DNA of 64,000 bases from Serratia marcescens (lineage in GTDB: Bacteria; Pseudomonadota; Gammaproteobacteria; Enterobacterales; Enterobacteriaceae): positions 62,001 to 126,000 of the forward strand of contig NZ_JARVZZ010000001.1 of NCBI RefSeq assembly GCF_029846115.1. The letters run 5' to 3'. Of this stretch, positions 18,255-28,716 are shown in pieces (position 1 is the stretch's first letter; the number at the start of each line of letters is the position of its first letter). The position numbers were made by a program, and so were the translations under genes. The notes beneath the pieces are model-generated. The model searched no databases. It saw nothing but the letters and a program-made list of their open reading frames with translations, and was not told where the DNA came from.

Positions 18255-19325
18255 CTAGGCTTTCGGGAATATCCACAGATGCTCGGCCGGCAGGGAGAGC
18301 CGGCACAGCGTCCGATCGCGCGCTTCATGACCATAGGCGCGCACCACGAAATCCTCGGCCACGGTGCGGAACAGGTACTCCCAGCGATCGCCGAGATACA
18401 TGCTGGTCAACAGCGGCAGCTCAAGCTGGTTGCCCTGCGGATCTTCGCCCAACCGCACGCGCTCCACGCGGATCACCGCCGAGCCCTCTTGGCCAACCTG
18501 CACGCCGTCGCCCGCTTTGCCCCACAGCGCCCAATCCTTGCCTTCGATGCGCGCCCGGTCGCCTTCCAGCGCCACGATCTTGCCCGGCAAGCGGTTGTTG
18601 CTGCCCATGAACTCGGCGGTGAACAGCGTGGTGGGCGAACCGTACATCTCCTGCGGCGTGCCCTGCTGCTCGATTTTGCCGTTATTGAGCAGCAGGATGC
18701 GATCGGAGATGGCCATCGCCTCGTTCTGATCGTGGGTCACCATCAGCGCCGACAGGCCGAGCTTGATGATCAACTCGCGCAGGAATACCCGCGCCTCTTC
18801 GCGCAGCTTGGCGTCAAGGTTGGACAGCGGCTCGTCCAGCAGGATCACCGGCGGGTTGTAGACCAGCGCACGCCCGATCGCCACGCGCTGCTGCTGGCCG
18901 CCGGAAAGCTGGTGCGGATGGCGCTTGGCCAGATGCCCCAACCCGAGCTGATCCAGCACCGCCTGCACCCGCTGGGTGATTTCCGCCGAGGCGGTCTTAC
19001 GCAACTTCAGCGGGTAAGCGACGTTCTCAAACACCGTTTTATGCGGCCACAGCGCGTAGGACTGAAACACCAGCCCCAGGTTGCGCTCTTCGGCGGGAAT
19101 TTCGCTGCGTGCGCTGCCGTTGTACACCGCATTATTGCCGATGACGATCCGGCCCTGGCTCGGTTTCTCCAGCCCGGCCACCGCCCGCAGCAGCGTGGTT
19201 TTTCCGCTGCCCGACGGGCCCAGCAGCGAGACCACTTCGCCCCGTTTCAGATCCATCGACACCCCTTTCAGCACCGGATTGTCGCCATAGGTCAAATGCA
19301 GATTCTCTACCGAAAGTTCAATCAT
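18255..19325 (-). CDS. ABC transporter ATP-binding protein, iron/AfuC-like
   Basis: 356 residues. An N-terminal nucleotide-binding domain with Walker A GPSGSGKTT, signature LSGGQQQR, Walker B VILLDEPLSNLD and switch His in VTHDQNEAM is followed from about residue 240 by a TOBE-like regulatory domain. It belongs to the FbpC/PotA/CysA group. The start overlaps the permease stop by 8 bases, indicating translational coupling. Confidence 0.88.
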   Translation of the reverse strand: MIELSVENLHLTYGDNPVLKGVSMDLKRGEVVSLLGPSGSGKTTLLRAVAGLEKPSQGRIVIGNNAVYNGSARSEIPAEERNLGLVFQSYALWPHKTVFENVAYPLKLRKTASAEITQRVQAVLDQLGLGHLAKRHPHQLSGGQQQRVAIGRALVYNPPVILLDEPLSNLDAKLREEARVFLRELIIKLGLSALMVTHDQNEAMAISDRILLLNNGKIEQQGTPQEMYGSPTTLFTAEFMGSNNRLPGKIVALEGDRARIEGKDWALWGKAGDGVQVGQEGSAVIRVERVRLGEDPQGNQLELPLLTSMYLGDRWEYLFRTVAEDFVVRAYGHEARDRTLCRLSLPAEHLWIFPKA

Positions 19326-21087
19326 GTAATTTCACTCCAAAGCGCAAGGCAATCCCCAACCCCAGCACCACCAGCAGGATATTGATGAACGACAGCGCGG
19401 CGACGATATCGATAGCGCCCGCGGCCCACAGGGAAACCAGCATCGAGCCGATGGTTTCCGTGCCCGGAGACAGCAGATACACCCCGGTGGAATATTCGCG
19501 TTCGAAAATCAGGAACATCAGCAACCAAGAGCCGATCAGGCCGTAGCGCGACAGCGGAATGGTAACGTGGCGGGTGATCTGCCCACGGCTGGCGCCGGCG
19601 CTGCGCGCCGCCTCCTCCAGCTCCGGCCCCACCTGCAACAGCGTCGAGGAGATCAGCCGCAGGCCATAAGCCATCCACACCACGGTGTACGCCAGCCAGA
19701 CGCTGAAGATGGTGCTGCGCAGCGAACGCAACCAGACAATCCAGTTAGCACGCAGCCACTCGGCCATCGGCAGCGCCGACAGCCAACCCTCCTTGAGCGA
19801 TTTGTCCAGCCACATCGGCAGGAACAGAAACACCCACAGGAACGCCAGACCGGCCAGCAGCCCCGGCACCGCGCGCGGCACCAGCACGCTGTAGTCGAGG
19901 AAGCGCGTGGCGCCATCCGGCTTGCGGTGCATGGCGATGCCGATAAACAGGTAGCACGCCACCGCCAGCGCCCCGCCGATTACCCCAATCGCCATTGAGT
20001 TGACGATGGCGCGCAGCAGGTTGGGCTGCGCCCAGATGGTGCGGAAAGTGTTGATCGACAGTTCGTCCCAGACTGACACGCCCACGCCCCAGTTGGAGAT
20101 AAAGGCGCGCAGCACCACGCCGATCAGCGGCACGCCGATGGTCACGGTCAGCCAGAACACCACCACCGCGCCAGCCACCCAGCGCCATTTGCCCAGCGGC
20201 AGCGCGCGGGCCTGCGAGGCTTTGCCCTTGACGGTGACGAAACGGTTGGCGGTGCGCATCAGCCGGCGCTGCAGCATCACCAGCGGAATGGTGATGCAGA
20301 TCAGCACCACCGCCACCGCCGCCATCAGGTGGTAAGACGGCGTGCCCAGCTTGTTGGTCAACTGGTACAGGTAGGTCGCCAGCACCAGGTTGCCTTCCGG
20401 ATCCCCCAGCACCAACATCAGGCCGAACACTTCCAGCCCGAGAAAGAACAGCAGCACCCCGGCATACAGGATAGACGGCCGCACCATCGGCAGGCTGACG
20501 GCGGTCATGACCTGCAGCGGCGTGGCGCCGGCGGTGCGCGCCGCTTCTTCAACGTCCGAACCCACGCTGCGCAGCGCCGAGGAGATGTACAGATACGCGT
20601 GGGGCACGTGCGTCAATCCGGCTATCACCACGATGCTGGCCATCGAATAGATGTTCCACGGCACAAAGCCCACCAGCGCCTCCGCCCACAGCGAGAAGAA
20701 GCCGACCGGCCCCGCCGCCACCACGTAGCCGAAGCCCAGCACCATCGGCGACACGAAGATCGGCACCAGAATCAGCGGCTCGATGATCCGCCGCCCCGGC
20801 AGATCGGTACGCACCATCAAGAAGGCCAAAACGCCGCCGAGCGGGATGGCGATGATTACCAGGCCGAATGCCAGAATAAAGCCGCTTCTCAGCGCTTTGT
20901 AGAAATCCGGATCGGTAAAGATGAACTCGAAGGCCTCCAGGCTGAAGACCTTGGAGGGAGAGAAGAACGGTGCCGAGAGGAAGCTTTGAATGATGATAAA
21001 CGACAGGGGGACATAGATAACCAGCGCGGTTATCAACACCACCAGGCCACGCGGCAGGCTCTGCCACTTTCTGCGCCATGCTTGCAT
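19318..21087 (-). CDS. ABC transporter permease, fused two-domain iron/AfuB type
   Basis: 589 residues with about 12 hydrophobic helices in two halves. Each half carries an EAA loop: VEEAARTAGATPLQVMTAVSLP near residue 195 and LEEAARSAGASRGQITRHVTIP near residue 480. One chain thus provides both membrane domains, as in FbpB/SfuB ferric and some phosphonate importers. It lies between the ATPase and binding-protein genes. Confidence 0.87.
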   Translation of the reverse strand: MQAWRRKWQSLPRGLVVLITALVIYVPLSFIIIQSFLSAPFFSPSKVFSLEAFEFIFTDPDFYKALRSGFILAFGLVIIAIPLGGVLAFLMVRTDLPGRRIIEPLILVPIFVSPMVLGFGYVVAAGPVGFFSLWAEALVGFVPWNIYSMASIVVIAGLTHVPHAYLYISSALRSVGSDVEEAARTAGATPLQVMTAVSLPMVRPSILYAGVLLFFLGLEVFGLMLVLGDPEGNLVLATYLYQLTNKLGTPSYHLMAAVAVVLICITIPLVMLQRRLMRTANRFVTVKGKASQARALPLGKWRWVAGAVVVFWLTVTIGVPLIGVVLRAFISNWGVGVSVWDELSINTFRTIWAQPNLLRAIVNSMAIGVIGGALAVACYLFIGIAMHRKPDGATRFLDYSVLVPRAVPGLLAGLAFLWVFLFLPMWLDKSLKEGWLSALPMAEWLRANWIVWLRSLRSTIFSVWLAYTVVWMAYGLRLISSTLLQVGPELEEAARSAGASRGQITRHVTIPLSRYGLIGSWLLMFLIFEREYSTGVYLLSPGTETIGSMLVSLWAAGAIDIVAALSFINILLVVLGLGIALRFGVKLHD

Positions 21088-21165
21088 AAATGCTCCCTAT
21101 GGTTGTAAACGACGACCAAAGGGCGCGCGCCTCTGCGACAGGCGCGCGTCCGAATGCAGTCCCTG

Positions 21166-22260
21166 TTACTTCGCCGCGGCGGCGCGCCATTGTTTGATGT
21201 AATCGAGGCGTTTGGCCGGCTGCAGATATTCCAGCAGGCTGTCGTCGACCGGAATCGGCTTGAGCGCGTTGCCCAACAGCTTGGTCATGCCGTCGATGTC
21301 GTTCTTGCCTTCGATATCGTTGCGGATCGAGGGGATATCCGCCTGATTGGCGAGAATATTTTGCCCTTTCTCCGACAGCACATAGTCGAACCACAGCTTG
21401 GCGGCGTTAGGGTTGCCGGCCTCTTTGCTGATGAAGCTCACGCGCGACAGCACCAGGGTATAGTCTTTCGGATAGACGATGCCGAGCGACGGGTCGCTCT
21501 TGGCGCGGGCCTCGGCGTAAGAACCGAGGATATTGAAGCCGATCAGGTTTTCACCGGAAGAAACGCGCTCCATCATGGTGCCGGTGGAGGATTGCACCGC
21601 CAGCCCGCCCTTGGCCACGTCGGCCAGCGTTTTGAAGTAGTTAGGATCGGCCTTGAAGTCCTGCACCGACAGCATGAAGCCGACGCCGGATTTTTCGATA
21701 TCGTACGTGGTGACTTTCTTCTTGAATTTGTCCGTCTGGCCGGCGATCAGCTTGGCCAGCGCCGCATGCGAATCCGGCACATCGCCTTGCGGGATCAGGC
21801 GTTTGTTATAGATAAACACCACCGGCTCATAGGTAGTGCCATACACCTTATCTTGCCATACCGCCCATTTCGGCAACTGAGCCTGCTCGGGGGAGGCGTA
21901 TTCCTGCGCGTAATCGCCCGCCAGTTTCAAAATGGTGTCCATCGACGAACTCCACACCACGTCGCCGCTGGTGCCGCCGGCCGCCTGCTCGCTGATAAAG
22001 CGGTTATACAGTTCGGTGCTGTTCATGTCGTTGTATTCGACCTTGATGCCCGGATACAACGCCTCGAACCCCTGGATCAGCGGCGCCGCCGCCTTGGTGT
22101 CGGTGGTCGAGTAAATCACCACCTTGCCTTCTTTCTTCGCGCCGTCGACCCGTTTCTGATAGTCGGCGGGGTAGCCCGCCGGGAAGGCCGCATAGGCGGA
22201 AACGGAGCCCAGCAAGGTGATTGCCGCTACGGTCGCGCTGATTTTTTTCATCATCATCAT
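21166..22260 (-). CDS. Periplasmic substrate-binding protein, AfuA/Fbp-like family 1
   Basis: 364 residues. It begins with a signal peptide (MMMMKKISATVAAITLLGSVSAYA, likely cleavage after SAYA). The mature part, with KKEGKVVIYSTTDTKAAAPL and GDVVWSSSMDTILKLAGDY, resembles iron(III)- and phosphonate-type binding proteins. Four consecutive in-frame ATGs (22260 to 22251) follow an AGGGG motif, so the exact start is ambiguous. Substrate unknown; the iron family name is not proof. Confidence 0.83.
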   Translation of the reverse strand: MMMMKKISATVAAITLLGSVSAYAAFPAGYPADYQKRVDGAKKEGKVVIYSTTDTKAAAPLIQGFEALYPGIKVEYNDMNSTELYNRFISEQAAGGTSGDVVWSSSMDTILKLAGDYAQEYASPEQAQLPKWAVWQDKVYGTTYEPVVFIYNKRLIPQGDVPDSHAALAKLIAGQTDKFKKKVTTYDIEKSGVGFMLSVQDFKADPNYFKTLADVAKGGLAVQSSTGTMMERVSSGENLIGFNILGSYAEARAKSDPSLGIVYPKDYTLVLSRVSFISKEAGNPNAAKLWFDYVLSEKGQNILANQADIPSIRNDIEGKNDIDGMTKLLGNALKPIPVDDSLLEYLQPAKRLDYIKQWRAAAAK

Positions 22261-22291
22261 CCATCCCCTGATCACATTTAATAAACCAAAA

Positions 22292-22308
22292 ATTAACATA
22301 TAGTTAAT
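22292..22308. promoter_or_regulatory. Palindrome upstream of the ABC importer operon
   Basis: ATTAAC-ATATA-GTTAAT is a perfect 6-bp inverted repeat 31 bases upstream of the first binding-protein ATG, in the position of an operator. No dedicated regulator gene is adjacent. The dmlR-dmlA gap has a partly similar ATTAACAGTTAG sequence. Confidence 0.45.
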
Positions 22309-22381
22309 GAGTGTGACGAGGCAACGGCGTTGCTTTGTTATCTTTCGGTTTTGTGAGGTTGGACGTTTTTCAGCCAATAAA

Positions 22382-22403
22382 AAAGCCCGGCAGCGCGGGC
22401 TTT
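22382..22403 (-). terminator. Terminator of the EamA transporter gene
   Basis: AAAGCCCG (22382-22389) pairs with CGGGCTTT (22396-22403), and the minus-strand transcript continues into a T-rich run. It lies 21 bases after the gene's stop. Confidence 0.8.
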
Positions 22404-22423
22404 ACGGCACTTCCTGTTGCAGA

Positions 22424-23341
22424 CTATTCGGCCAGGCGAGAGCGCCGCAGCAGGCGAATTCGCTGTACGATGGCGACCCCCAGCAGCGTCAGCACAAACC
22501 CTGCCAGCTGCAGCAACGACAGCGCCTCGCCAAACAGCGCGTAAGCCTGCAGCGCCGCCGCCGGCGGCACCAGCAGCATCAGCGCGGTAATGCGAGTCAA
22601 GTCGCCGTGGCGCACCATCCAGATAAACAGCGCGGTGCCGCCCAGCGACAACACGCCGGCCGACCACAGCAGCGAGAACCACAGCGTCGGCGAATTATCC
22701 CAGGCACCGGAGCCCATCACGGCCGCCAGCACGCCGGTCACGATCGCGGCGCCGAGGTGCTGAATGGCACCTGCCGCCCGCAGATCGGCCGCCGCCAGCG
22801 AAGACTTCTGCACCATGATGCCGATCGTCAGCGCAACGATGCTGCCAAACCCCATCAGAATCGGCAACAGCGCCATATTGCCGACGTCGATACCTGTCAG
22901 CCGCGGGGAGAGCACCAGCGCAACGCCGATAAAACCGACCGCCAGCCCGGCCCATGAACGCAACCCTATAGGCTTACGCAGCACCAGCGCGAAAATCAGC
23001 GCGGTAAACAGCGGCTGCAATCCGCCAATGAGCGACATCACCCCGGCCGCCAGGCCGTTCGCCACCGCCCACCAGCTTGCGGCGAGGTAAACGCCGTTCA
23101 TCAGCATGCCGGTCAGCAGGTGCATCACGAACTGTCGCCCCTTGGGCCAGGCGCAATGCAGCGCCAGCAGAGCGAATACTGCCGCGGCGATCAAAAAGCG
23201 AAAGGTCAGGAAAAGGTTGGGATCGGCATGATCCGCCACCGCCCGCGCGGCAATAAAACCGGTCGACCAAATTAATATCAGGAAAAACGGCGCGATAAAT
23301 GCCTTTCGCCGATCGCGTTTTTCGCGCTGGGTTATTTCCAT
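22424..23341 (-). CDS. EamA/RhtA-family drug and metabolite exporter
   Basis: 305 residues, about 10 membrane helices in two EamA repeats (about 15-150 and 160-300), with LIWSTGFIAARAV near the N-terminus. The DMT superfamily includes exporters of threonine, homoserine and other metabolites. It is divergent from csaA and the amino-acid dioxygenase gene, so it might export a hydroxylated amino acid; that is only positional inference. Confidence 0.8.
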   Translation of the reverse strand: MEITQREKRDRRKAFIAPFFLILIWSTGFIAARAVADHADPNLFLTFRFLIAAAVFALLALHCAWPKGRQFVMHLLTGMLMNGVYLAASWWAVANGLAAGVMSLIGGLQPLFTALIFALVLRKPIGLRSWAGLAVGFIGVALVLSPRLTGIDVGNMALLPILMGFGSIVALTIGIMVQKSSLAAADLRAAGAIQHLGAAIVTGVLAAVMGSGAWDNSPTLWFSLLWSAGVLSLGGTALFIWMVRHGDLTRITALMLLVPPAAALQAYALFGEALSLLQLAGFVLTLLGVAIVQRIRLLRRSRLAE

Positions 23342-23634
23342 ATCACTACCTGAAAAAATGCGGCTGATGAATTAATGCGGAACATACTAACCAATTTAAC
23401 ACCGGCTTAACAGCATCGACATCGCCCCCTCAAGCCTGCGCAATGAACACTATTGCGGGAAATAATGACGTTTCAATCTTATATAATTCACCAAGCTTAT
23501 AATTAATCCCACCACGTTACGATAATGTAAATTAATTGCTACATCAGGTATAACTCCTCCCCTCTTGGCAACATTGTCGGAATAATTCCCCTTTGCTAGC
23601 CTTCCTGAAGCCACTTAATTAACTGGACTGACTT

Positions 23635-23967
23635 ATGGCCGAAATCACTGATTTTATGAAACTGGATATGCGTATTGGCGAAATTATTTCCGTGGAATAT
23701 AACGACAAGGCGTTAAAGCCCGCTTATAAACTGCGCATTGATTTCGGCGAAGAAATTGGCATTAAAAACAGCTCGGCGCAATTATGCGAAAACTATCAGG
23801 AAGATGATCTGCTCGGCAAAAAAGTCATCTCCGTCGTTAATTTCCCCGCCAGGCGGGTTGCTGGATTTAAATCCGAAGTGCTGGTACTTGCCGCGGTCAC
23901 CCGGGATCAAGGCACCGTCTTGCTGAAAACCGATTTCGACGTGGAGATCGGCAGCAAGATTTTATAA
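23635..23967 (+). CDS. csaA: CsaA-type tRNA-binding protein
   Basis: 110 residues, a single OB-fold EMAP/Tbp111-like tRNA-binding domain. DFMKLDMRIGEIISVE, IKNSSAQLCENY, VVNFPARRVAGFKSEVLVL and the C-terminal GSKIL track Bacillus CsaA closely, and better than E. coli YgjH. CsaA-type proteins bind the tRNA elbow and have been described as export-related chaperones in Bacillus. It lies 30 bases upstream of the dioxygenase gene, probably in one operon. Confidence 0.85.
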   Translation: MAEITDFMKLDMRIGEIISVEYNDKALKPAYKLRIDFGEEIGIKNSSAQLCENYQEDDLLGKKVISVVNFPARRVAGFKSEVLVLAAVTRDQGTVLLKTDFDVEIGSKIL

Positions 23968-23997
23968 TCGCCACATCATTCGTGAGGCCACCGAGAA

Positions 23998-24879
23998 ATG
24001 CGACAGTTATCCCTGCTTGATGAAGTTAAGAAGGCGTACCAGGAACACCGTTCAGCCTTTATCCCCGGCGCCACCATGCAAGCGATCTTGCTGGCGCTGG
24101 GCGCGCGGCCGGAAGATTTCGCCAAGCTGCAGCAGGTCAGCGGCAATCTGGCGGACGATCCCACTCTCCCCTTCCGCAAGTCCAGAAACGGCCGCTTCTG
24201 TTTCGACTTCGATCGCGCCCAGATTGAGCGGCTGGAGTTCCAGCCTTTTGTGCTCTCGGTCGAGGAAGACTTCATCCGCTACGATTCGGGAAAGGTGCGC
24301 CACTTCCGCGGCATCAACGACGATCTGCAGTTGAATACGGCATTCCAGGCGCTGATGAAATTCAAAGCCTACGTGATCGATGGCGTGAGCGTGACGCCGC
24401 GCGCCCGGCTTAATCAGGAGATCAACAAGTTCGTCTGCACGGTGTTCAACCTGCGCACCGTCACCACGCCGCAGATGCTGGGTGAACCGGCGCTGGAAGG
24501 CGTGCACAGCGACGGCGTCGACCACACCATGACGACCTTCCTCGGCTGCGACAACATGACCGACGACAGCGCCAAGACCTTTATTCACGATATGCGCGAA
24601 ACCAGCGGGATCAAATTCGATCGGGCCCGACCGGAATGGATTTTGGGCGAAATACAGCATCGGCATTTCCTCGATACCCTGCTGATTGTCGATCATGAAC
24701 GCAAACACAGCCTCTCACCGGTGGAAGCGCAGGACAAACGCCGGCATTCGACCCGCGATATGCTGATCTTTTTCACCCGTAAACCGGTCGAAGACGGCCA
24801 CGTCTCTTTCGCGTATGACTCTTTCAAACCGCATATCGAAATCCCGCTGTCGATAGACATGGTGGCACGCGCGAGCTAA
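23998..24879 (+). CDS. 2-oxoglutarate/Fe(II) dioxygenase, IDO-like amino-acid hydroxylase family
   Basis: 293 residues matching the 2OG-Fe_Oxy_2 family, whose best known member is Bacillus thuringiensis L-isoleucine 4-dioxygenase. Iron ligands H170 and D172 appear in [12 protein letters not shown]. The distal His is H237 (or H233) in [12 protein letters not shown], and R253 in [10 protein letters not shown] is a candidate 2-oxoglutarate anchor. No signal peptide. Neighbours are csaA upstream and the branched-chain amino-acid carrier brnQ downstream, which fits a free aliphatic amino-acid substrate, but the actual substrate is not shown. Confidence 0.82.
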   Translation: MRQLSLLDEVKKAYQEHRSAFIPGATMQAILLALGARPEDFAKLQQVSGNLADDPTLPFRKSRNGRFCFDFDRAQIERLEFQPFVLSVEEDFIRYDSGKVRHFRGINDDLQLNTAFQALMKFKAYVIDGVSVTPRARLNQEINKFVCTVFNLRTVTTPQMLGEPALEGVHSDGVDHTMTTFLGCDNMTDDSAKTFIHDMRETSGIKFDRARPEWILGEIQHRHFLDTLLIVDHERKHSLSPVEAQDKRRHSTRDMLIFFTRKPVEDGHVSFAYDSFKPHIEIPLSIDMVARAS

Positions 24880-25091
24880 CGCGCTACCGGGCCGGCCGCC
24901 AGGATTTATCTGTGCGGCCGGTTCACGCCAGGATAAACAGCGCTGTATTAATCAGGTTTTTGTCGCCGAATTATTATATCCTGCCGGACGAAAATTTTGC
25001 GGGCGCTCGCTGCCCCCTGAGCCTGCCCTCTGCAGTTATCCATTCCGCAGCAGGCCGTTTATTTCATGAATACAGGCAGTGCCATACCGTT

Positions 25092-26414
25092 ATGACCAAG
25101 AGTTTATCCCCGAAAGACATTATCGCCCTGGGCTTTATGACCTTCGCCCTGTTTGTCGGTGCCGGCAACATCATTTTCCCACCGCTGGTGGGGCTGCAGT
25201 CCGGCGAACATCTGTGGCCGGCCGCCCTCGGGTTTATGGTGACCGCCGTCGCCTTGCCAGTGATCGCCGTGATCGCGCTGGCGCGCGTCGGCGGCAGCAT
25301 CAGCCTGCTCACCGGCCCCATCGGCCGCACCGCCGGCCTGCTGTTGGCGACCGTCTGCTATCTGGCGCTCGGCCCGCTGTTCGCCACGCCGCGAACCGCC
25401 AATGTCTCTTTCGCCCTCGGCATCGCGCCCTTCACCGGCGACGGCGCCCTGCCGCAGTTCATCTACAGCCTGCTGTTCTTTACCCTGGCGATGATCGTCT
25501 CGCTGTATCCCGGCCGCTTGCTCGATAACGTCGGCCATATTCTGGCGCCGCTGAAAATTCTGGCGCTGGCCGCACTCGGCATCGCCGCCCTGGTTTGGCC
25601 CGCCGGTGAACCGGTCTCCGCCGTCGGCAGCTATCAGGCATCGGCATTTTCCACCGGCTTCGTGCAAGGTTATCAAACCATGGACACGCTGTCGGCGCTG
25701 ATGTTCGGCTCGATTATCGTCACCGCCGCCCGCTCGCGCGGCGTCAGCGACAGCGGCCTGCTGCTGCGCTACACCCTGTGGGCCAGCCTGATCGCCGGCA
25801 TCGGCCTGACGCTGGTCTATATCTGCATGTTCAAACTCGGCGCCGGCAGCGGCAGCCTGGTCGAGAGAGGCGCTCAGGATGGCGCGGCGATCCTGCACGC
25901 CTACGTACAACACACCTTCGGCGATCTGGGCAGCGTCTTTATGGCGGTGCTGATGTTCATCGCCTGCCTGGTGACGGCGGTCGGCATGACCTGCGCCTGC
26001 GCGGACTTCTTCTCCCGCTATCTGCCGCTCTCTTACCGCTCGCTGGTGGTTATCCTCGCCCTCTTCGCCATGCTGGTCTCCAACATGGGGCTGGCCAACC
26101 TGATCCGCGTCTCGCTGCCGGTGCTGACGGCGATCTATCCGCCTTGCATCGCGCTGGTGTTACTCAGCTTCAGCCAGAACCGCTGGCGCAGCGCCAAGCG
26201 CGTCTTCGCGCCGGTGATCGCCACCAGCCTGGTGTTTGGCCTCGCCGACGGCCTGAAGGCCTCCAGCTTCAGCGGCCTGCTGCCCGCCTGGTTCGATAAG
26301 CTGCCGCTGGCCGAACAGGGTCTGGTCTGGCTGCAGCCTACGTTGCTGGTGCTGTTGCTGGCGGCGGCTTACGACCGGTTGCGCAGCGTCGAAAGCGCCA
26401 ACGCCGCGTCGTAA
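25092..26414 (+). CDS. brnQ: Branched-chain amino acid carrier BrnQ (LivCS family)
   Basis: 440 residues (E. coli BrnQ 439) with about 12 membrane helices. It takes up leucine, valine and isoleucine with Na+ or H+. The start [20 protein letters not shown] lines up with E. coli; a longer frame back to 24912 adds 60 residues with no family similarity. [22 protein letters not shown] and [19 protein letters not shown] are family blocks. The 212-base gap from the dioxygenase gene has no obvious terminator. Confidence 0.93.
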   Translation: MTKSLSPKDIIALGFMTFALFVGAGNIIFPPLVGLQSGEHLWPAALGFMVTAVALPVIAVIALARVGGSISLLTGPIGRTAGLLLATVCYLALGPLFATPRTANVSFALGIAPFTGDGALPQFIYSLLFFTLAMIVSLYPGRLLDNVGHILAPLKILALAALGIAALVWPAGEPVSAVGSYQASAFSTGFVQGYQTMDTLSALMFGSIIVTAARSRGVSDSGLLLRYTLWASLIAGIGLTLVYICMFKLGAGSGSLVERGAQDGAAILHAYVQHTFGDLGSVFMAVLMFIACLVTAVGMTCACADFFSRYLPLSYRSLVVILALFAMLVSNMGLANLIRVSLPVLTAIYPPCIALVLLSFSQNRWRSAKRVFAPVIATSLVFGLADGLKASSFSGLLPAWFDKLPLAEQGLVWLQPTLLVLLLAAAYDRLRSVESANAAS

Positions 26415-26437
26415 GCGCGGGTTCCGCCCATAAAAAA

Positions 26438-26458
26438 AGCCGGTCACGATGACCGGCT
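26438..26458. terminator. Bidirectional terminator between brnQ and tktA
   Basis: AGCCGGTCA-CGA-TGACCGGCT (26438-26458) is a perfect 9-bp hairpin flanked by A7 on the left and T6 on the right, so it works for both converging genes. Confidence 0.9.
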
Positions 26459-26483
26459 TTTTTATCGGCTGGCGCCGGGTTGC

Positions 26484-28478
26484 TTACTTCAGCAGCGCCT
26501 GCGCCTTGGCCACCACGTTGTCCACGGTGAAGCCGAACTCGGCGAACAGCTGCTCCGCCGGCGCCGACTCACCGAAGGTGGTCATGCCCACGATGGCGCC
26601 GTTCAGGCCCACGTACTTGTACCAGTAGTCCGCGATACCCGCTTCCACCGCCACGCGCGCCGTCACCGCCGCCGGCAGCACCGACTCGCGGTATGCCGCA
26701 TCCTGCTTGTCGAATGCGTCGGTCGACGGCATCGACACCACGCGCACCTGGCGGCCCGCCGCGGTCAGCTTGTCCGCCGCTTCCACCGTGATGCCCACTT
26801 CGGAGCCGGTGGCAATCAGGATGACGTCCGGCGTGCCCGCGCAGTCTTTCAGCACGTAGCCGCCGCGGTATACGTTCGCCAGTTGCTCTGCGGTGCGCGG
26901 CTGCTGGGTCAGGTTCTGGCGCGAGAACACCAGCGTGGTCGGGCCGTCGTTGCGCTCGATGCCGTACTGCCACGCCACCGCCGATTCCACCTGGTCACAC
27001 GGGCGCCAGGTGCTCATGTTCGGGGTCACGCGCAGGCTTGCCAGCTGCTCCACCGGCTGGTGGGTCGGGCCGTCTTCGCCCAGACCGATGGAGTCGTGGG
27101 TGTAGACGAACACGTTGCGCAGCTTCATCAGCGCCGCCATGCGCACCGCGTTGCGGGCGTATTCCACGAACATCAGGAAGGTCGCCGAGTACGGCAGGAA
27201 GCCGCCGTGCAGCGCGATGCCGTTGGTGATGGCGGTCATGCCGAACTCGCGCACGCCGTAATGAATGTAGTTGCCCGCCGGGTCAACGTTCAGCGCTTTC
27301 GAGCCGGACCACATGGTCAGGTTGCTCGGCGCCAGGTCGGCGGAGCCGCCCAGGAACTCCGGCAGCACCTTGCCGAACGCTTCCAGCGCGTTCTGCGACG
27401 CCTTGCGGCTGGCGATGTTGGCCGGGTTGGCCTGCAGTTTTTCCACGAACGCCTTGGCGTCGGCTTTCCAGTCGGCCGGCAGCTCGCCGTTCATGCGGCG
27501 CTTGAACTCGGCAGCCTGCTCCGGGAAGGCCCTGGCGTAGGCGGCGAATTTGTCGTTCCAGGCCGCTTCTTTGGCCTGACCGGCTTCCTTGGCGTCCCAC
27601 TGGGCGTAGATGTCCTGCGGGATTTCAAAGGCGGCGTATTTCCAGCCCAGCGCTTCGCGGGTGGCGGCCACTTCGGCTGCGCCCAGCGCGGCGCCGTGCA
27701 CGTCATGGGTGCCGGCCTTGTTCGGCGAACCGAAGCCGATAACGGTCTTGCACATCAGCAGCGACGGCTTGTCGGTCACCTTGCGGGCTGCTTCAATCGC
27801 GGCCTTGATGGCGTCCGGATTGTGGCCGTCGACGTTGCGCACCACGTGCCAGCCGTAGGCTTCGAAGCGCAGGGCGGTGTCGTCGGTGAACCAGCCGTCG
27901 ACGTGGCCGTCGATGGAGATGCCGTTGTCATCGTAGAAAGCGGTCAGCTTGCCGAGCTTGAGGGTACCGGCCAGGGAGCAGACTTCGTGCGAGATGCCTT
28001 CCATCATGCAGCCGTCGCCCATGAAGGCGTAGGTGTGGTGGTCAACGATGTCGTGGCCAGGGCGGTTGAACTGCGCCGCCAGGGTGCGTTCGGCGATGGC
28101 GAAGCCGACGGCGTTGGCGATACCCTGGCCCAGCGGGCCGGTGGTGGTTTCAACGCCCGGGGTGTAGCCGTACTCCGGGTGCCCAGGGGTTTTGGAGTGC
28201 AGCTGACGGAAGTTTTCCAGCTCGCGCATCGGCAGGTCGTAGCCGGTGAGGTGCAGGAGGCTGTAAATCAACATGGAGCCGTGGCCGTTGGAGAGCACGA
28301 AACGGTCGCGGTCAGCCCAGTGCGGGTTAGTCGGGTTGTGGTTGAGGTAGTCACGCCACAGGACTTCGGCGATGTCCGCCATGCCCATAGGGGCCCCCGG
28401 GTGGCCGGAATTTGCTTTTTGTACGGCGTCCATGCTGAGTGCGCGGATGGCGTTGGCAAGCGCTTTACGAGAGGACAT
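26484..28478 (-). CDS. tktA: Transketolase
   Basis: 664 residues, the E. coli TktA length. A thiamine diphosphate enzyme of the non-oxidative pentose phosphate pathway that moves two-carbon ketol units. Visible: N-terminal [25 protein letters not shown], the ThDP/metal segment [18 protein letters not shown], and the pyrimidine-domain motif [19 protein letters not shown]. It is divergent from loiP as in E. coli. Confidence 0.97.
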   Translation of the reverse strand: MSSRKALANAIRALSMDAVQKANSGHPGAPMGMADIAEVLWRDYLNHNPTNPHWADRDRFVLSNGHGSMLIYSLLHLTGYDLPMRELENFRQLHSKTPGHPEYGYTPGVETTTGPLGQGIANAVGFAIAERTLAAQFNRPGHDIVDHHTYAFMGDGCMMEGISHEVCSLAGTLKLGKLTAFYDDNGISIDGHVDGWFTDDTALRFEAYGWHVVRNVDGHNPDAIKAAIEAARKVTDKPSLLMCKTVIGFGSPNKAGTHDVHGAALGAAEVAATREALGWKYAAFEIPQDIYAQWDAKEAGQAKEAAWNDKFAAYARAFPEQAAEFKRRMNGELPADWKADAKAFVEKLQANPANIASRKASQNALEAFGKVLPEFLGGSADLAPSNLTMWSGSKALNVDPAGNYIHYGVREFGMTAITNGIALHGGFLPYSATFLMFVEYARNAVRMAALMKLRNVFVYTHDSIGLGEDGPTHQPVEQLASLRVTPNMSTWRPCDQVESAVAWQYGIERNDGPTTLVFSRQNLTQQPRTAEQLANVYRGGYVLKDCAGTPDVILIATGSEVGITVEAADKLTAAGRQVRVVSMPSTDAFDKQDAAYRESVLPAAVTARVAVEAGIADYWYKYVGLNGAIVGMTTFGESAPAEQLFAEFGFTVDNVVAKAQALLK

Positions 28479-28716
28479 GTTTTACTCCAGGTCGGATAAA
28501 AAAAGCAGTCAAGTTCCCTATTTTCTCAGACTCCACATCACAACGGCAATCCCTAATGCCAAATGAGAGCGAGTTCACCACTTATTAGCACGATTGGACG
28601 CTTTTTCGGAATAACACTATTCTCGCCTTGGCTGGCGTACACTAGGCTCTTGCGACAAGATTTCCTCAAAGCAAAATGACTCTTTTACCTTGTTACCTTC
28701 ACAGGAAGATGGCGTT

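Noticed and set aside
24912..25091. Sixty extra N-terminal codons of brnQ
   Set aside because: The added part is not similar to BrnQ, while the ATG at 25092 matches the conserved N-terminus.
26883..28499. 538-codon plus-strand frame opposite tktA
   Set aside because: Antisense shadow of a highly conserved gene in GC-rich DNA; composition not protein-like.
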